Positions 1-8,818 of a DNA stretch of 13,483 bases are shown piece by piece (positions within the stretch are counted from its first letter, which is position 1; the number at the start of each line of letters is the position of its first letter). The notes below the pieces were generated by a model. It saw only the letters and a program-made list of their open reading frames with translations, made no database searches and had not been told where the DNA came from. The DNA comes from Acidimicrobiia bacterium (lineage in GTDB: Bacteria > Actinomycetota > Acidimicrobiia > Spongiisociales > UBA5794), in contig JAOZMA010000029.1 of assembly GCA_029934555.1 (NCBI GenBank), positions 1 to 13,483 on the forward strand, in the 5' to 3' direction. Position numbers and translations under genes: made by a program.

Positions 1-54
1 GATCTCACGGTCATCGACGGCGAGGCGTTGATGACAGGTTTGGGTCGGAGCTAG
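1..54 (+). CDS. C-terminal end of a gene entering from the left (unknown product)
   Basis: Frame 1 is open from the first base and ends with a TAG at 52-54, giving the 17-residue tail DLTVIDGEALMTGLGRS. A strong hairpin starts 9 nt after the stop, which is what one expects at the 3' end of a real transcript, and this is the main support for the call. Too little protein is visible to name a family, and a chance open frame of 17 codons cannot be excluded. Confidence 0.5.
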   Translation, partial: DLTVIDGEALMTGLGRS

Positions 55-63
55 GGGCCCAAC

Positions 64-103
64 GCCGATCGCGGGTCGTCCAGGTGGGCGGCCCGCGATC
101 GGC
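64..103 (+). terminator. Strong hairpin, likely terminator of the gene entering from the left
   Basis: GCCGATCGCGGG at 64-75 is matched perfectly by CCCGCGATCGGC at 92-103 (12 bp). The intervening bases can extend the helix with CGTCC against GGGCG (one G-T pair), leaving an AGGT loop. It begins 9 nt after the TAG at 52-54. There is no T-run after the stem (ACCTCTCCC follows), so it is a hairpin-only terminator candidate. Confidence 0.65.
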
Positions 104-113
104 ACCTCTCCCA

Positions 114-148
114 GTATTCGGTATTCGGTACTCGGTACTCGGTACTCG
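114..148 (+). repeat. Heptanucleotide tandem array A (5 units)
   Basis: Five consecutive 7-bp units read GTATTCG twice and then GTACTCG three times, with no spacer. It lies between the hairpin at 64-103 and the 382-bp element. It belongs to a set of 7-bp arrays also seen at 632-652, 2162-2194, 2245-2286, 8682-8716, 8742-8774 and 13286-13300. A 7-bp period is far too short for a CRISPR array. Confidence 0.9.
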
Positions 149-274
149 GAGGATCAGCGGATAGGCGAATACATGAGTCCGAGAACTGAGCTGGATTCGT
201 GTGACGCGTGGCGTCTTCTTCCCTCCCCTCAGCCTCAATCCACGGTTCGTGAGGCGATAGTGGACCCTTCTCCT

Positions 275-301
275 GTCCCCCCGACGCATCGGCGGGGGGA
301 C
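275..301. other. G/C-rich stem-loop inside element copy 1
   Basis: GTCCCCCCG (275-283) and CGGGGGGAC (293-301) form a perfect 9-bp stem around a 9-nt loop. It lies in the half of the element that is cut off in copy 2, so its conservation cannot be judged here. It could be a bidirectional terminator or a structural part of the element. Confidence 0.6.
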
Positions 302-415
302 GCGAGGAGCTTGCGACGACGCAGGGGGGCCTTGCCGCAGGGGGGGCGATTCGGGGGCACCGGCTGGTTCACGGGGGCGCACCTGCATGCAAGATCGATG
401 GTGCCAAGACACCCC

Positions 416-465
416 CTCTGCCCCTTCGGGGCATCTCCCCCACTGCGTGGTGGAGAATGTCAGAG
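416..465 (-). other. Conserved double-hairpin core of element copy 1
   Basis: On the minus strand a 9-bp stem with one internal A-G mismatch (TCTCC-A-CCAC against GTGG-G-GGAGA, loop GCA; 434-456) is followed without spacer by a 6-bp stem (TGCCCC against GGGGCA, loop GAA; 419-433). The pair is enclosed by CTCTG and CAGAG. The same core is at 13434-13483, with just two changes that are partners in the second stem. The GGGGGAGAT...CAGAG arrangement recalls, from memory, palindromic intergenic repeats of other bacteria such as rhizobia; I could not check this. Confidence 0.75.
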
Positions 466-621
466 AACCGCCGCTCGCACCTTCACCCCGATCGTGATCA
501 TCGACAAGACAGCGGGTCCCGGCCCCACCATGACATCCCTCCAATGGACCCGAGCGCCAATCGTGGAGTGAAGCTGAGGGGGGAGGAAGAAGACCGCTCC
601 CTATCCGCGAGTCTTCTGAAC

Positions 622-652
622 ACTGAGTAGGTCGATACTCAGTACCCAGTAC
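622..652 (-). repeat. Degenerate heptamer array B with a 7-bp inverted repeat
   Basis: On the minus strand three consecutive units read GTACTGG, GTACTGA and GTATCGA (652 down to 632). ACTGAGT at 622-628 is also the inverted match of ACTCAGT at 637-643, so the region can form a small hairpin. Array B lies to the right of the 382-bp element and runs opposite to array A on its left. The rest of 55-700 outside arrays A and B, the element and the hairpin shows nothing I can interpret. Confidence 0.7.
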
Positions 653-688
653 TTTCTCTGCTGACTGGAACCGATCGGGATGTCGCGG

Positions 689-694
689 CATACT
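689..694 (+). promoter_or_regulatory. -10-like box for the DUF4190 gene (leaderless start)
   Basis: CATACT lies exactly 6 nt before the ATG at 701, so transcription would begin at or near the start codon. The same 6-nt spacing is seen at 7676-7681 and 8807-8812. The short GGGG just before the ATG is too close for a good ribosome binding site. The -35 side is not recognisable. Confidence 0.45.
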
Positions 695-700
695 GGGGTC

Positions 701-979
701 ATGACTGATCAGTACTACCCGCAAGACAGCCAGGCGACGACCATCCTCGTGCTCGGCATCCTCAGCCTCATCCTCTGCCAGTTCCTTGGCCCATTCGCAT
801 GGGTCATGGGGAACAAAGAGATCGCGGCGATCGACGCCGGAGAACGCCCACCGGAGAATCGCAGTACGGCACAGACCGGGCGCATTCTCGGGATCATCTC
901 GACGGTTCTCTTGCTCGTCGGTGTCGTGTTCTTCGTAGGCATGGGAGTCTTCCTTCTGATCGCAGCCGCCGGTTCGTGA
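701..979 (+). CDS. DUF4190 small membrane protein
   Basis: A 92-residue protein with two hydrophobic segments (about 13-37 and 62-90). The pattern of the DUF4190 family is visible: ATTILVLGILSLI, then LGPFAWVMGNKEI, then a polar IDAG loop and TAQTGRILGIIST leading into the second segment. Members are small inner-membrane proteins of unknown function, common in actinobacteria. I chose the ATG at 701 because a -10-like CATACT precedes it by 6 nt and the family begins at about this point; an ATG at 680 would add seven residues. The stop overlaps the GTG of the next gene (GTGA), so the two are probably translated together. Confidence 0.85.
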   Translation: MTDQYYPQDSQATTILVLGILSLILCQFLGPFAWVMGNKEIAAIDAGERPPENRSTAQTGRILGIISTVLLLVGVVFFVGMGVFLLIAAAGS

Positions 980-1380
980 TCACCCTCTCGCCCGCGGCCT
1001 CCCAGCTCGGGAGGCGATCGCTCTTCGCTATCCCGTTCGTCGCGGCGATCGCTCTGGCCTCGATCACGCCGTCAGAGGGGAGCCCAACGATCTGCGGCTT
1101 CGCTAACTGCACCGGGGTTGCGTGCCCTGGTTGCGGCATGACCAGGGCCGCGGGTCATCTCATCCGGGGGAACTTCACCGAGGCACTTCGCTACCACCCG
1201 CTCATTCTGCTCGTGGTCGCCGAACTGCTCGGGGCCTGGACGATCTGGGCGGCACACCAGGCGGGTTGGATCCGGTGGCGGCACCGCCGCTGGGTTGACG
1301 TTGTCATCGGCGGAACGGCAGCGCTCCTGGTCATCGTGTGGATCGCCCGGTTGGTCGCCGGGACGACGCCGCCCGTCTGA
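976..1380 (+). CDS. DUF2752 membrane protein
   Basis: A 134-residue protein starting at a GTG that overlaps the TGA of the DUF4190 gene. The family signature is clear: C40, C45, C50 and C53, the last two in ACPGCGMTRA, then a short helix (LIRGNFTEALRYHPL) running into a membrane segment. Hydrophobic stretches lie at about 17-30, 75-94 and 107-127. DUF2752 proteins are small membrane proteins of unknown role, often next to DUF4190- or CD225-type proteins, as here. The four cysteines could bind metal or form disulfides; that is inference. The gene converges on the DUF4388 gene with 10 bp between stops. Confidence 0.85.
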   Translation: MITLSPAASQLGRRSLFAIPFVAAIALASITPSEGSPTICGFANCTGVACPGCGMTRAAGHLIRGNFTEALRYHPLILLVVAELLGAWTIWAAHQAGWIRWRHRRWVDVVIGGTAALLVIVWIARLVAGTTPPV

Positions 1381-1390
1381 CGGTTCCAGA

Positions 1391-2107
1391 TCAGGCCGTC
1401 TCGCCTTCGATCTGGACCAAGACACCCGGAGGGGAGTTCGGTTCGTGCTCTCTGATGATCAAATCACGGCCGAAGAGATCGGCGACGAGGCCGGCCGCTG
1501 ACAACTCGAAGAGGTTGAGACGCTCCGCGACCTCCTGAATCGAAGCACCGCCACCGATCGCAGCAAGGATCGGCCAGGTCACCGCATCCACGACGACTTC
1601 CGACACTCCCGCCGCAAGTCGAGGCCGCACAACGAAACGAATCGACGTGTCAGGGATGACCTGCACGATCTCCGCCCACTCCGCGCGACGGGTCGCCGCC
1701 GCTCTAAGAACTTCATCTGCCTCGAACCGCTGGATCTCCTCTTCCCCGTATGCCCGGGTCACAACGTCCTCGACGAACCAGAAGCGTCCAGTTCCTCCGT
1801 GGGAGAGACGGATGAGAACTTCGCTGATCTGCTGGAGGATGAGTGGTCGCGCCGGCTCGGGCCATCTGCCACCCGGGTTGCGTCCCCGGCGATCTCGTTC
1901 TGGTCCGGTCCCCAATCGCGCAAGAGCCGCCACCGATCCATCGCCGTCTCTCGTCGTCGCATACGTCAGACAGCCATCGATGAAGAAGACCCGGCCTGTC
2001 AGCGTTCCGCGCTCAACCCTGAGCACACCCGTCCCCCCGGCGGTCGCGAGAAGACGAACGACATCGGAGAGCGAGAACGAGTCAAGATGACCTTGGAGCG
2101 CGTCCAT
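1391..2107 (-). CDS. DUF4388 domain protein with a C-terminal winged-helix-like region
   Basis: A 238-residue soluble protein. Residues about 1-70 fit DUF4388: ALQGHLDSFSLSDVVRLLA, then TGVLRVERG, then GRVFFIDGCLTYA. A basic, low-complexity linker follows. The last 80 residues (TWPILAAIGGGASIQEVAERL onward) look like the helical winged-helix-like module often joined to DUF4388 in actinobacteria. DUF4388 proteins are linked to signalling or gliding-type GTPase modules in other phyla, but no partner is present here. The ATG at 2107 was chosen because it is where family similarity begins; an open frame extends 44 codons upstream through heptamer array C, which is implausible as protein. No Shine-Dalgarno is seen; GATATC 5 nt upstream may be part of a weak -10. 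Confidence 0.75.
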   Translation of the reverse strand: MDALQGHLDSFSLSDVVRLLATAGGTGVLRVERGTLTGRVFFIDGCLTYATTRDGDGSVAALARLGTGPERDRRGRNPGGRWPEPARPLILQQISEVLIRLSHGGTGRFWFVEDVVTRAYGEEEIQRFEADEVLRAAATRRAEWAEIVQVIPDTSIRFVVRPRLAAGVSEVVVDAVTWPILAAIGGGASIQEVAERLNLFELSAAGLVADLFGRDLIIREHEPNSPPGVLVQIEGETA

Positions 2108-2161
2108 GTTCTGATATCGGAACGGCAGTCGACAGGCTTGATGAGAAGTCGTAGCTGGGGC

Positions 2162-2194
2162 GTAGTCCGCAGTCCGTATCCAGTACTCCGTACC
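2162..2194 (+). repeat. Heptanucleotide tandem array C
   Basis: Units in order are GTAGTCC, GCAGTCC, GTATCCA, GTACTCC and a partial GTACC. It lies 54 bp upstream of the DUF4388 start. It is the inverted counterpart of array D at 2245-2286: its reverse complement matches part of D except for one substitution and one missing base over about 20 nt. Confidence 0.88.
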
Positions 2195-2204
2195 AACAAC
2201 AGAA

Positions 2205-2236
2205 GGGCACCCCTCCAGGATTCTGGAGAGGCGCCC
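2205..2236 (-). terminator. Hairpin between heptamer arrays C and D, likely ppdK terminator
   Basis: GGGCACCCCTCCAG (2205-2218) pairs with CTGGAGAGGCGCCC (2223-2236) at 12 of 14 positions around a GATT loop. It begins 42 bp past the ppdK stop on the minus strand and is followed on that strand by the T-rich TTCTGTTGTTGG. The flanking arrays C and D can extend the inverted repeat outward. Confidence 0.6.
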
Positions 2237-2244
2237 CACCGTCT

Positions 2245-2278
2245 TACGGACTACGGATTACGGACTACGGACTACGGA

Positions 2279-2286
<8 letters not shown>
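2245..2286 (-). repeat. Heptanucleotide tandem array D, containing the ppdK stop codon
   Basis: On the minus strand the units read GTAGTCC three times, GTAATCC, then GTAGTCC, with partial units at both ends. The TAG that ends ppdK (2279-2281) lies inside the first full unit, so the array starts exactly at the gene's 3' end. Confidence 0.9.
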
Positions 2287-4999
<2,713 letters not shown>

Positions 5000-5005
5000 T
5001 GTGTG

Positions 5006-5011
5006 CTCCTT
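5006..5011 (-). promoter_or_regulatory. Shine-Dalgarno site of ppdK
   Basis: AAGGAG on the minus strand, 6 nt before the ATG at 4999. It decides the start codon against the longer open frame. It is the clearest ribosome binding site in the window; most other first genes lack one. Confidence 0.85.
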
Positions 5012-5104
5012 CTCTGCATCCGCTGACAACGACGCGGTGTCCCCCGGCCGTGCGGACGCGCATGAACGACCGTGTTTCGGTGCCTGAAAGGTACCGTGGT
5101 CTCG

Positions 5105-6241
5105 ATGCATTGGATTCGCTTCCTTCGCGTAGTTGGCTGGATGACGTTCGCGATGCTTGTCGGTGCCTGTACGGCGGGCGCCGCTGCATCACCGGGACCG
5201 CCGGCAGAGTTCACTCCGATCACGGCGATCTCCACGACAACAACAACCACAGCAGCGCCGCCAACGTCAACCACAGTGGTGACACCGGAGCCGACAACAA
5301 CGACCACGACGGTCGTGGAACCGATCACTCCAACCCCCGACGAGAAGCAGCGTCTCTTGATCAGTGGAACGGGGGACGTGAACCTCGATCCGACGTTCGT
5401 CCGGTCGTTCCCGTCGACCGGCTACGAGTACGCATGGTCCGGTCTCGACGACATCTTCAACGAGGATGACCTGACGGTGATCAACCTGGAGTGCTCGGCG
5501 TCGAATCTCGGCACGCCATGGGACAAGCCGTGGACGTTCCGATGCGATCCTGAGGCGCTCCCGTCGATGGCCGCGGCCGGTGTGGATGTCGCCAACCTGG
5601 CGAACAACCATGCCATGGACTTCGGGTTCGATGCGATGCTCGACGCCCGCTCCAACCTGTCGGGAGTCGGCATCGACCCGGTCGGAGCAGGTGCCAACGC
5701 CACTGAGGCCTACGCACCGGTGCTCATCGAGAGGAACGGTTGGACGATCGCGATCCTGGGCGGCGGCGGGGTTCACCCGGAATCGGGATCCTGGCTTGCC
5801 GCCGAGGATCGGCCGGGCATGACCGACGGCGACTCTGCCGAAGCCATGACCGCAGCCATCAGAGCGGCCGACGAGGTCGCGGACCTCGTGCTGGTAACGA
5901 TCCATTGGGGCCTGCAGGACACGACGCAGCCTCGACCATTCGAGATCCGCCTTGCAGAGGCCTTCATCGATGCGGGAGCAGACGGTGTCTTCGGGCACCA
6001 CCAGCATGTTCTCCAGCCTCTCGGCTGGTACGCCGGCAAGCCGATCGCATGGGGCCTCGGCAACTTCGTCTGGCAAGCCGGTTCGACACAGGCCCGTACG
6101 ACGGCCGTGGCCCAGTTCGTGTTCGAACCCGATGGCCGTATCGGCGCCTGCCTCGTCCCGGTCGTGATCGAAGCAACGGGGCATCCGGTGCTGCAACCCG
6201 GCTACGAAGGCCCGTGTGTGCCGGATGGTCCGGAGTCGTAG
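5105..6241 (+). CDS. CapA-family (PGA_cap / calcineurin-like fold) lipoprotein
   Basis: A 378-residue exported protein. Residues 1-22 form a lipoprotein signal peptide with lipobox VGAC (Cys22). A Thr/Pro-rich linker (about 35-75) follows, typical of actinobacterial surface lipoproteins. The catalytic-type domain shows the CapA motif order: SGTGDVNLDP, VINLEC, LANNHAMDFG, VTIHWG and GHHQHVLQP. CapA proteins take part in poly-gamma-glutamate capsule synthesis, but many homologues outside capsule clusters have unproven substrates, and no other pgs/cap gene is here. The ATG at 5105 has TACCGT 7 nt upstream; a GTG at 5096 behind AAAGG is a possible alternative that adds three residues. The stop is a TAG in the context GTAGTCCGG, resembling the heptamer units. 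Confidence 0.85.
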   Translation: MHWIRFLRVVGWMTFAMLVGACTAGAAASPGPPAEFTPITAISTTTTTTAAPPTSTTVVTPEPTTTTTTVVEPITPTPDEKQRLLISGTGDVNLDPTFVRSFPSTGYEYAWSGLDDIFNEDDLTVINLECSASNLGTPWDKPWTFRCDPEALPSMAAAGVDVANLANNHAMDFGFDAMLDARSNLSGVGIDPVGAGANATEAYAPVLIERNGWTIAILGGGGVHPESGSWLAAEDRPGMTDGDSAEAMTAAIRAADEVADLVLVTIHWGLQDTTQPRPFEIRLAEAFIDAGADGVFGHHQHVLQPLGWYAGKPIAWGLGNFVWQAGSTQARTTAVAQFVFEPDGRIGACLVPVVIEATGHPVLQPGYEGPCVPDGPES

Positions 6242-6260
6242 TCCGGAGAGAACGGAATCC

Positions 6261-6288
6261 GAGAGCGGGAGCGATCGCGCGTGCTCTC
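6261..6288. terminator. Hairpin between convergent genes, possible shared terminator
   Basis: GAGAGC (6261-6266) pairs with GCTCTC (6283-6288). The loop holds the self-complementary GCGATCGC (6271-6278). On the plus strand it is followed by TATCTTCCCC. It is the only stem I see in the 60-bp gap between the CapA-like gene and the aminotransferase-fold gene, so it may serve both. Confidence 0.4.
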
Positions 6289-6301
6289 TATCTTCCCCGT
6301 C

Positions 6302-7669
6302 TTACCGTCGTACGAGTGGCCGATTGATCCTATCGGGGGTTCCGTAACGTTCGTGTTCGACAAGGCTGTTTCGGATGATGGAGACGGCATGATCGACTTC
6401 GTCGTCGGTGACGGTGATGGGTGGGGCGATTCGCCAGACATTGCCAGCCACGACTTGGATGAGGAGGCCACGGCGCCGACAGGCGGCAGCGATGCTGGTC
6501 GCCGCTTCCGGGTCGGGCTTCAAGCTTGTGCGATCGGTGACAAACTCGACCCCGAGCAGCAGCCCTCGACCGCGAACGTCGCCGATTATCTCCGTGTCAT
6601 CCAGCAGGTTGGTCAGTGCCGTTCGGAGTCTCATGCCTTGTTTCGCCGCGGAGCCTCTCCGAACGTGCTCTTCTGCGAGCGAGAGCATCGCGAGGCCGAT
6701 CAGCGCCATTGATGGTTCATTCATGTGCGAGGTCAGGAAGCGGAGCCCGTTGCGTTCGGCTTCCTCGGCGATCGTGTCTGTGACCGCGACGGCCGCGAGC
6801 GGGAATCCTCCGCCAAGGGTTTTCGAGAGCGCCACGATGTCTGGTACGACTCCGGCGGATTCGAAGGCGAACATGTCGCCTGTACGGCCGAGTCCTGTCT
6901 GAGCCTCGTCGAGAATGAGTTGTATTCCTCGCTCGTCGCACCGATCTCTGAGGCGGGCCAGGTAGCCGTCGGGTGGCTCGATCATGCCCCCCGTACTTAG
7001 GACCGGTTCGATGATGCATGCGGCGATCTCGCTGGTTCGTTGGGCGTCGACCGTGGCCATCCCTACGTCGACGCAAGCGAACCCGCATTCCGGGTAGCTG
7101 GCACCGAGTGGACACCGGAAGCAGTACGGCGCAGGGATGGCGTGCACGCCGGGTTGGCTTGGTCCGCTTCCCTGACGGCGAGGGAGGAAGGTGACAGCCG
7201 CGGCCCCGGCAGTGTGCCCGTGGTAGGAACGCGATACACCGATGGTCTCCCAGCGACCCGTCGCAGTCTTCGCCGCTCTGAGGCCAACCTCGGTGGCTTC
7301 ACTCCCGGTGCTGAGCAAGACGACCTTCGACAGTGCCGGCGGGAGCAGCTCGAGCAGTCGTTCGGCGAGACGGATCACTTCCTCACTGAGGAGGAGGCTG
7401 CTGGAGTGCACCGCTCGATCGAACGACGAGAGGATTGCGTCGCGTAGCTCGACCGGGTTATGGCCGAACGTGGCGCAGAGCTGGCCCGACGTGAAGTCCA
7501 GGTATCGGTTCCCTTCTCGATCCCAGATGTTCGTTCCGGACGCTCTCTCCACGAGCAGCCCGTCAAACGGTCCGGCGTGACGCAGCAAAGACCGATCGGC
7601 AACCTCGAGCAGGGCGGTGCTATCGATGGTCGGTTTGGTCCAGCCTGATGGATTGGTGGTGTCTGACAT
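6302..7669 (-). CDS. Class III PLP-dependent enzyme, 2,2-dialkylglycine decarboxylase-like
   Basis: A 455-residue fold-type I PLP enzyme. Class III motifs are clear: STGSEATEVGLRAAK, YHGHT, IIEPVLSTGGMI, LILDEAQTGLGRTG (Asp254, Gln257) and LSKTLGGG with the PLP lysine Lys283. From memory, the closest named relative is dialkylglycine decarboxylase (DgdA): LDFTSGQ carries the Gln63 that corresponds to its diagnostic Gln52, and IGDVRGRGLLLGVE, WRIAPP (Arg413) and TSH also match. That enzyme decarboxylates 2,2-dialkylglycines such as 2-aminoisobutyrate and passes the amino group to pyruvate. Differences are Tyr149 where DgdA has Trp, and a four-cysteine insertion (C183, C186, C195, C199) found in other class III aminotransferases, so another amino donor is possible. 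The ATG at 7669 has GATACT 6 nt upstream; a TTG at 7687 would add six residues. It is divergent from a LysR gene. Confidence 0.82.
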   Translation of the reverse strand: MSDTTNPSGWTKPTIDSTALLEVADRSLLRHAGPFDGLLVERASGTNIWDREGNRYLDFTSGQLCATFGHNPVELRDAILSSFDRAVHSSSLLLSEEVIRLAERLLELLPPALSKVVLLSTGSEATEVGLRAAKTATGRWETIGVSRSYHGHTAGAAAVTFLPRRQGSGPSQPGVHAIPAPYCFRCPLGASYPECGFACVDVGMATVDAQRTSEIAACIIEPVLSTGGMIEPPDGYLARLRDRCDERGIQLILDEAQTGLGRTGDMFAFESAGVVPDIVALSKTLGGGFPLAAVAVTDTIAEEAERNGLRFLTSHMNEPSMALIGLAMLSLAEEHVRRGSAAKQGMRLRTALTNLLDDTEIIGDVRGRGLLLGVEFVTDRTSLKPDPEAATSIAAACRRRGLLIQVVAGNVWRIAPPITVTDDEVDHAVSIIRNSLVEHERYGTPDRINRPLVRR

Positions 7670-7746
7670 CGCCCGAGTATCACCCAAATCACCATGGATG
7701 ACTATTGACTAATAACGACCGAACTCTTTAAGTATGCTTAACGATT
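7670..7746. promoter_or_regulatory. Divergent promoter region with two LysR-type T-N11-A palindromes
   Basis: This short AT-rich gap separates the decarboxylase-like gene from its divergent LysR gene. Palindrome 1 is TATT-GACT-AATA (7703-7714). Palindrome 2 is TTAAG-TATG-CTTAA (7728-7741). Both fit T-N11-A (T7703 with A7715, T7728 with A7740), and their starts are 25 bp apart. On the minus strand GATACT (7676-7681) lies 6 nt before the ATG at 7669. On the plus strand TATGCT (7733-7738) lies 8 nt before the GTG at 7747 and inside palindrome 2, so the regulator would cover its own promoter. Confidence 0.65.
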
Positions 7747-8637
7747 GTGGACATGCTTCTCGACACACGATCGTTGATGGTTCTTCGTGAGATCGAGGCA
7801 CACGGTTCTCTGTCCCAAGCGGCGCGGGCCCTGCACATCTCTGCCCCGGCCGCATCACAGCGACTGTCGCGGCTGTCCGACCGGCTCGGTGTCGACCTCA
7901 CGATCGCCGACGGAAGAGGAATCCGCCTCACTCCGGCCGGACAACAACTTGCCTCTCATGCAGTGCAGATCTGTCGCCAACTCGAACTGGCAGAACGGCG
8001 ACTCTCCGAAGAGTTGAGCCACACCGCACTCCCGACCGTGTCGGTCGCAACATTCGCCACAGTTGCCGAGCATCTACTCCCGGAGATCATCGAGCGACTC
8101 GGTCCGCAACCGGGATTCCAGGTCTCGATCACCGAACTGCCAACCGACCTGGCGATCCCCGGAGTCATCGCCGGAACACACGACATCGCCATCGTTCGCA
8201 CGTACGAGCCGAGAACGCTCGCCCGACCCGCATCGACGCTGGCTAAGACGATCGTGACCGAACCCCTCGATCTTGTTGCCCGCCCGCCGGTGGCAGGGCA
8301 GGCAGTGACCCTCCGCTCGCTCGCCGATGCGCCGTGGATCTCCGGACCCGAAGGCAGCACGTTGGCCGAAGCGATCGAGAGCACGTGCCGCACCGTTGGT
8401 GGCTTCGATCCGAACGTTGTCCACCGTGTATCCGATGCCGCAGTCACTATCGCCCTCGCCAGCGATGGCCTGGGTGTCGGACTCCTGCCACGCCTCGCGA
8501 CGCATGGTGCGCCCGAACACCTCATACACCCCGCCCCGGGAACCGTCACTCGCTCCATCATGGCTGTGTGCCTCCCCGAGTCTCTCGACCACGTTCCGGT
8601 GGCCAAGCTCTGGGATGCCCTCGATCTCCCTGCCTGA
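7747..8637 (+). CDS. LysR-family transcriptional regulator
   Basis: A 296-residue LTTR of normal size. The N-terminal winged helix-turn-helix (about 5-64) shows the family pattern: LREIEAHGSLSQAARALHISAPAASQRLSRLSDRLGVDL, then LTPAGQQL, then a linker helix. The C-terminal periplasmic-binding-like effector domain runs from about 95 to 290. Divergence from the class III PLP enzyme makes that gene the likely target, and the same order is known for DgdR, the LysR-family repressor of dgdA in Burkholderia cepacia. The inducer would then be a dialkyl amino acid, which is inference. GTG 7747 and ATG 7753 are both possible starts; the -10-like TATGCT fits a leaderless GTG. Palindrome 2 overlaps that box, which suggests autoregulation. 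Confidence 0.93.
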   Translation: MDMLLDTRSLMVLREIEAHGSLSQAARALHISAPAASQRLSRLSDRLGVDLTIADGRGIRLTPAGQQLASHAVQICRQLELAERRLSEELSHTALPTVSVATFATVAEHLLPEIIERLGPQPGFQVSITELPTDLAIPGVIAGTHDIAIVRTYEPRTLARPASTLAKTIVTEPLDLVARPPVAGQAVTLRSLADAPWISGPEGSTLAEAIESTCRTVGGFDPNVVHRVSDAAVTIALASDGLGVGLLPRLATHGAPEHLIHPAPGTVTRSIMAVCLPESLDHVPVAKLWDALDLPA

Positions 8638-8681
8638 TTCCACGAGACGGATCGTCGGTGCCGGAGAGACCTGGATGAGAC

Positions 8682-8716
8682 GTAGTCCGTAATCCGTAGT
8701 CCGTAATCGGTGACCG
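8682..8716 (+). repeat. Heptanucleotide tandem array E
   Basis: Units in order are GTAGTCC, GTAATCC, GTAGTCC, GTAATCG and GTGACCG. It lies in the 181-bp gap between the LysR gene and the ParA gene. The unit type is the same as in arrays C and D. Confidence 0.9.
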
Positions 8717-8741
8717 GTGAAGTGCGTGTGTCCGACTTCTG

Positions 8742-8774
8742 GCTGTCTGCTGTCCGCTGTCCGCTGGTTGCTGC
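8742..8774 (+). repeat. Heptanucleotide tandem array F with a different unit (GCTGTCC)
   Basis: Units in order are GCTGTCT, GCTGTCC twice, GCTGGTT and a partial GCTGC. The period is the same 7 bp as in array E, 25 bp upstream, but the first bases differ (GCTG instead of GTAG or GTAA), so two unit classes sit side by side in one gap. Confidence 0.85.
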
Positions 8775-8788
8775 TTCTCCCCGGGGCA

Positions 8789-8812
8789 CGCCTCGGCAGG
8801 CGGACCTACAAT
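8789..8812 (+). promoter_or_regulatory. parA promoter: palindrome followed by a -10-like box
   Basis: TACAAT (8807-8812) lies 6 nt before the ATG at 8819 and there is no Shine-Dalgarno, so the transcript is probably leaderless. The perfect small palindrome CGCCT-CGGC-AGGCG (8789-8802) ends 4 nt upstream of the box. It could be an operator or the end of a terminator for the LysR gene. Confidence 0.5.
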
Positions 8813-8818
8813 CTCCAC

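Larger units (their letters stand above)
213..594 (-). repeat. 382-bp interspersed element with inverted ends, copy 1 (MITE-like or structured-RNA element)
   Basis: The two ends are imperfect inverted repeats of about 35 bp: GTCTTCTTCC followed by a C-rich tract, TCAGC and TCCACG at the left, and the same order on the opposite strand at the right end. The half covering 416-578, read on the minus strand, aligns almost without gaps to the last 163 bases of the window, so this is one of at least two copies in opposite orientation. Inside are several stem-loops (419-433, 434-456, 275-301). No transposase-like frame exists, and stop codons occur at the same alignment positions in both copies, so I take it as non-coding. 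No clear target-site duplication was found. It fills most of the gene-free stretch 55-700. Confidence 0.8.

Noticed and set aside
213..594. Insertion sequence with transposase
   Set aside because: The element is 382 bp long with no transposase frame; no target-site duplication could be seen at 213 and 594.
11..724. Long open frame on the minus strand (237 codons) and the plus frame 173-571 over the repeat island
   Set aside because: They run through the 382-bp element and both heptamer arrays, have low-complexity Arg/Pro/Ser composition, no family resemblance, and are broken by stops at the same alignment positions in element copy 2.
5105..6241. Capsule (poly-gamma-glutamate) synthesis cluster
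   Set aside because: Only the CapA-like protein is present; no ligase or other cap/pgs gene adjoins it, and many CapA homologues are not capsule enzymes.
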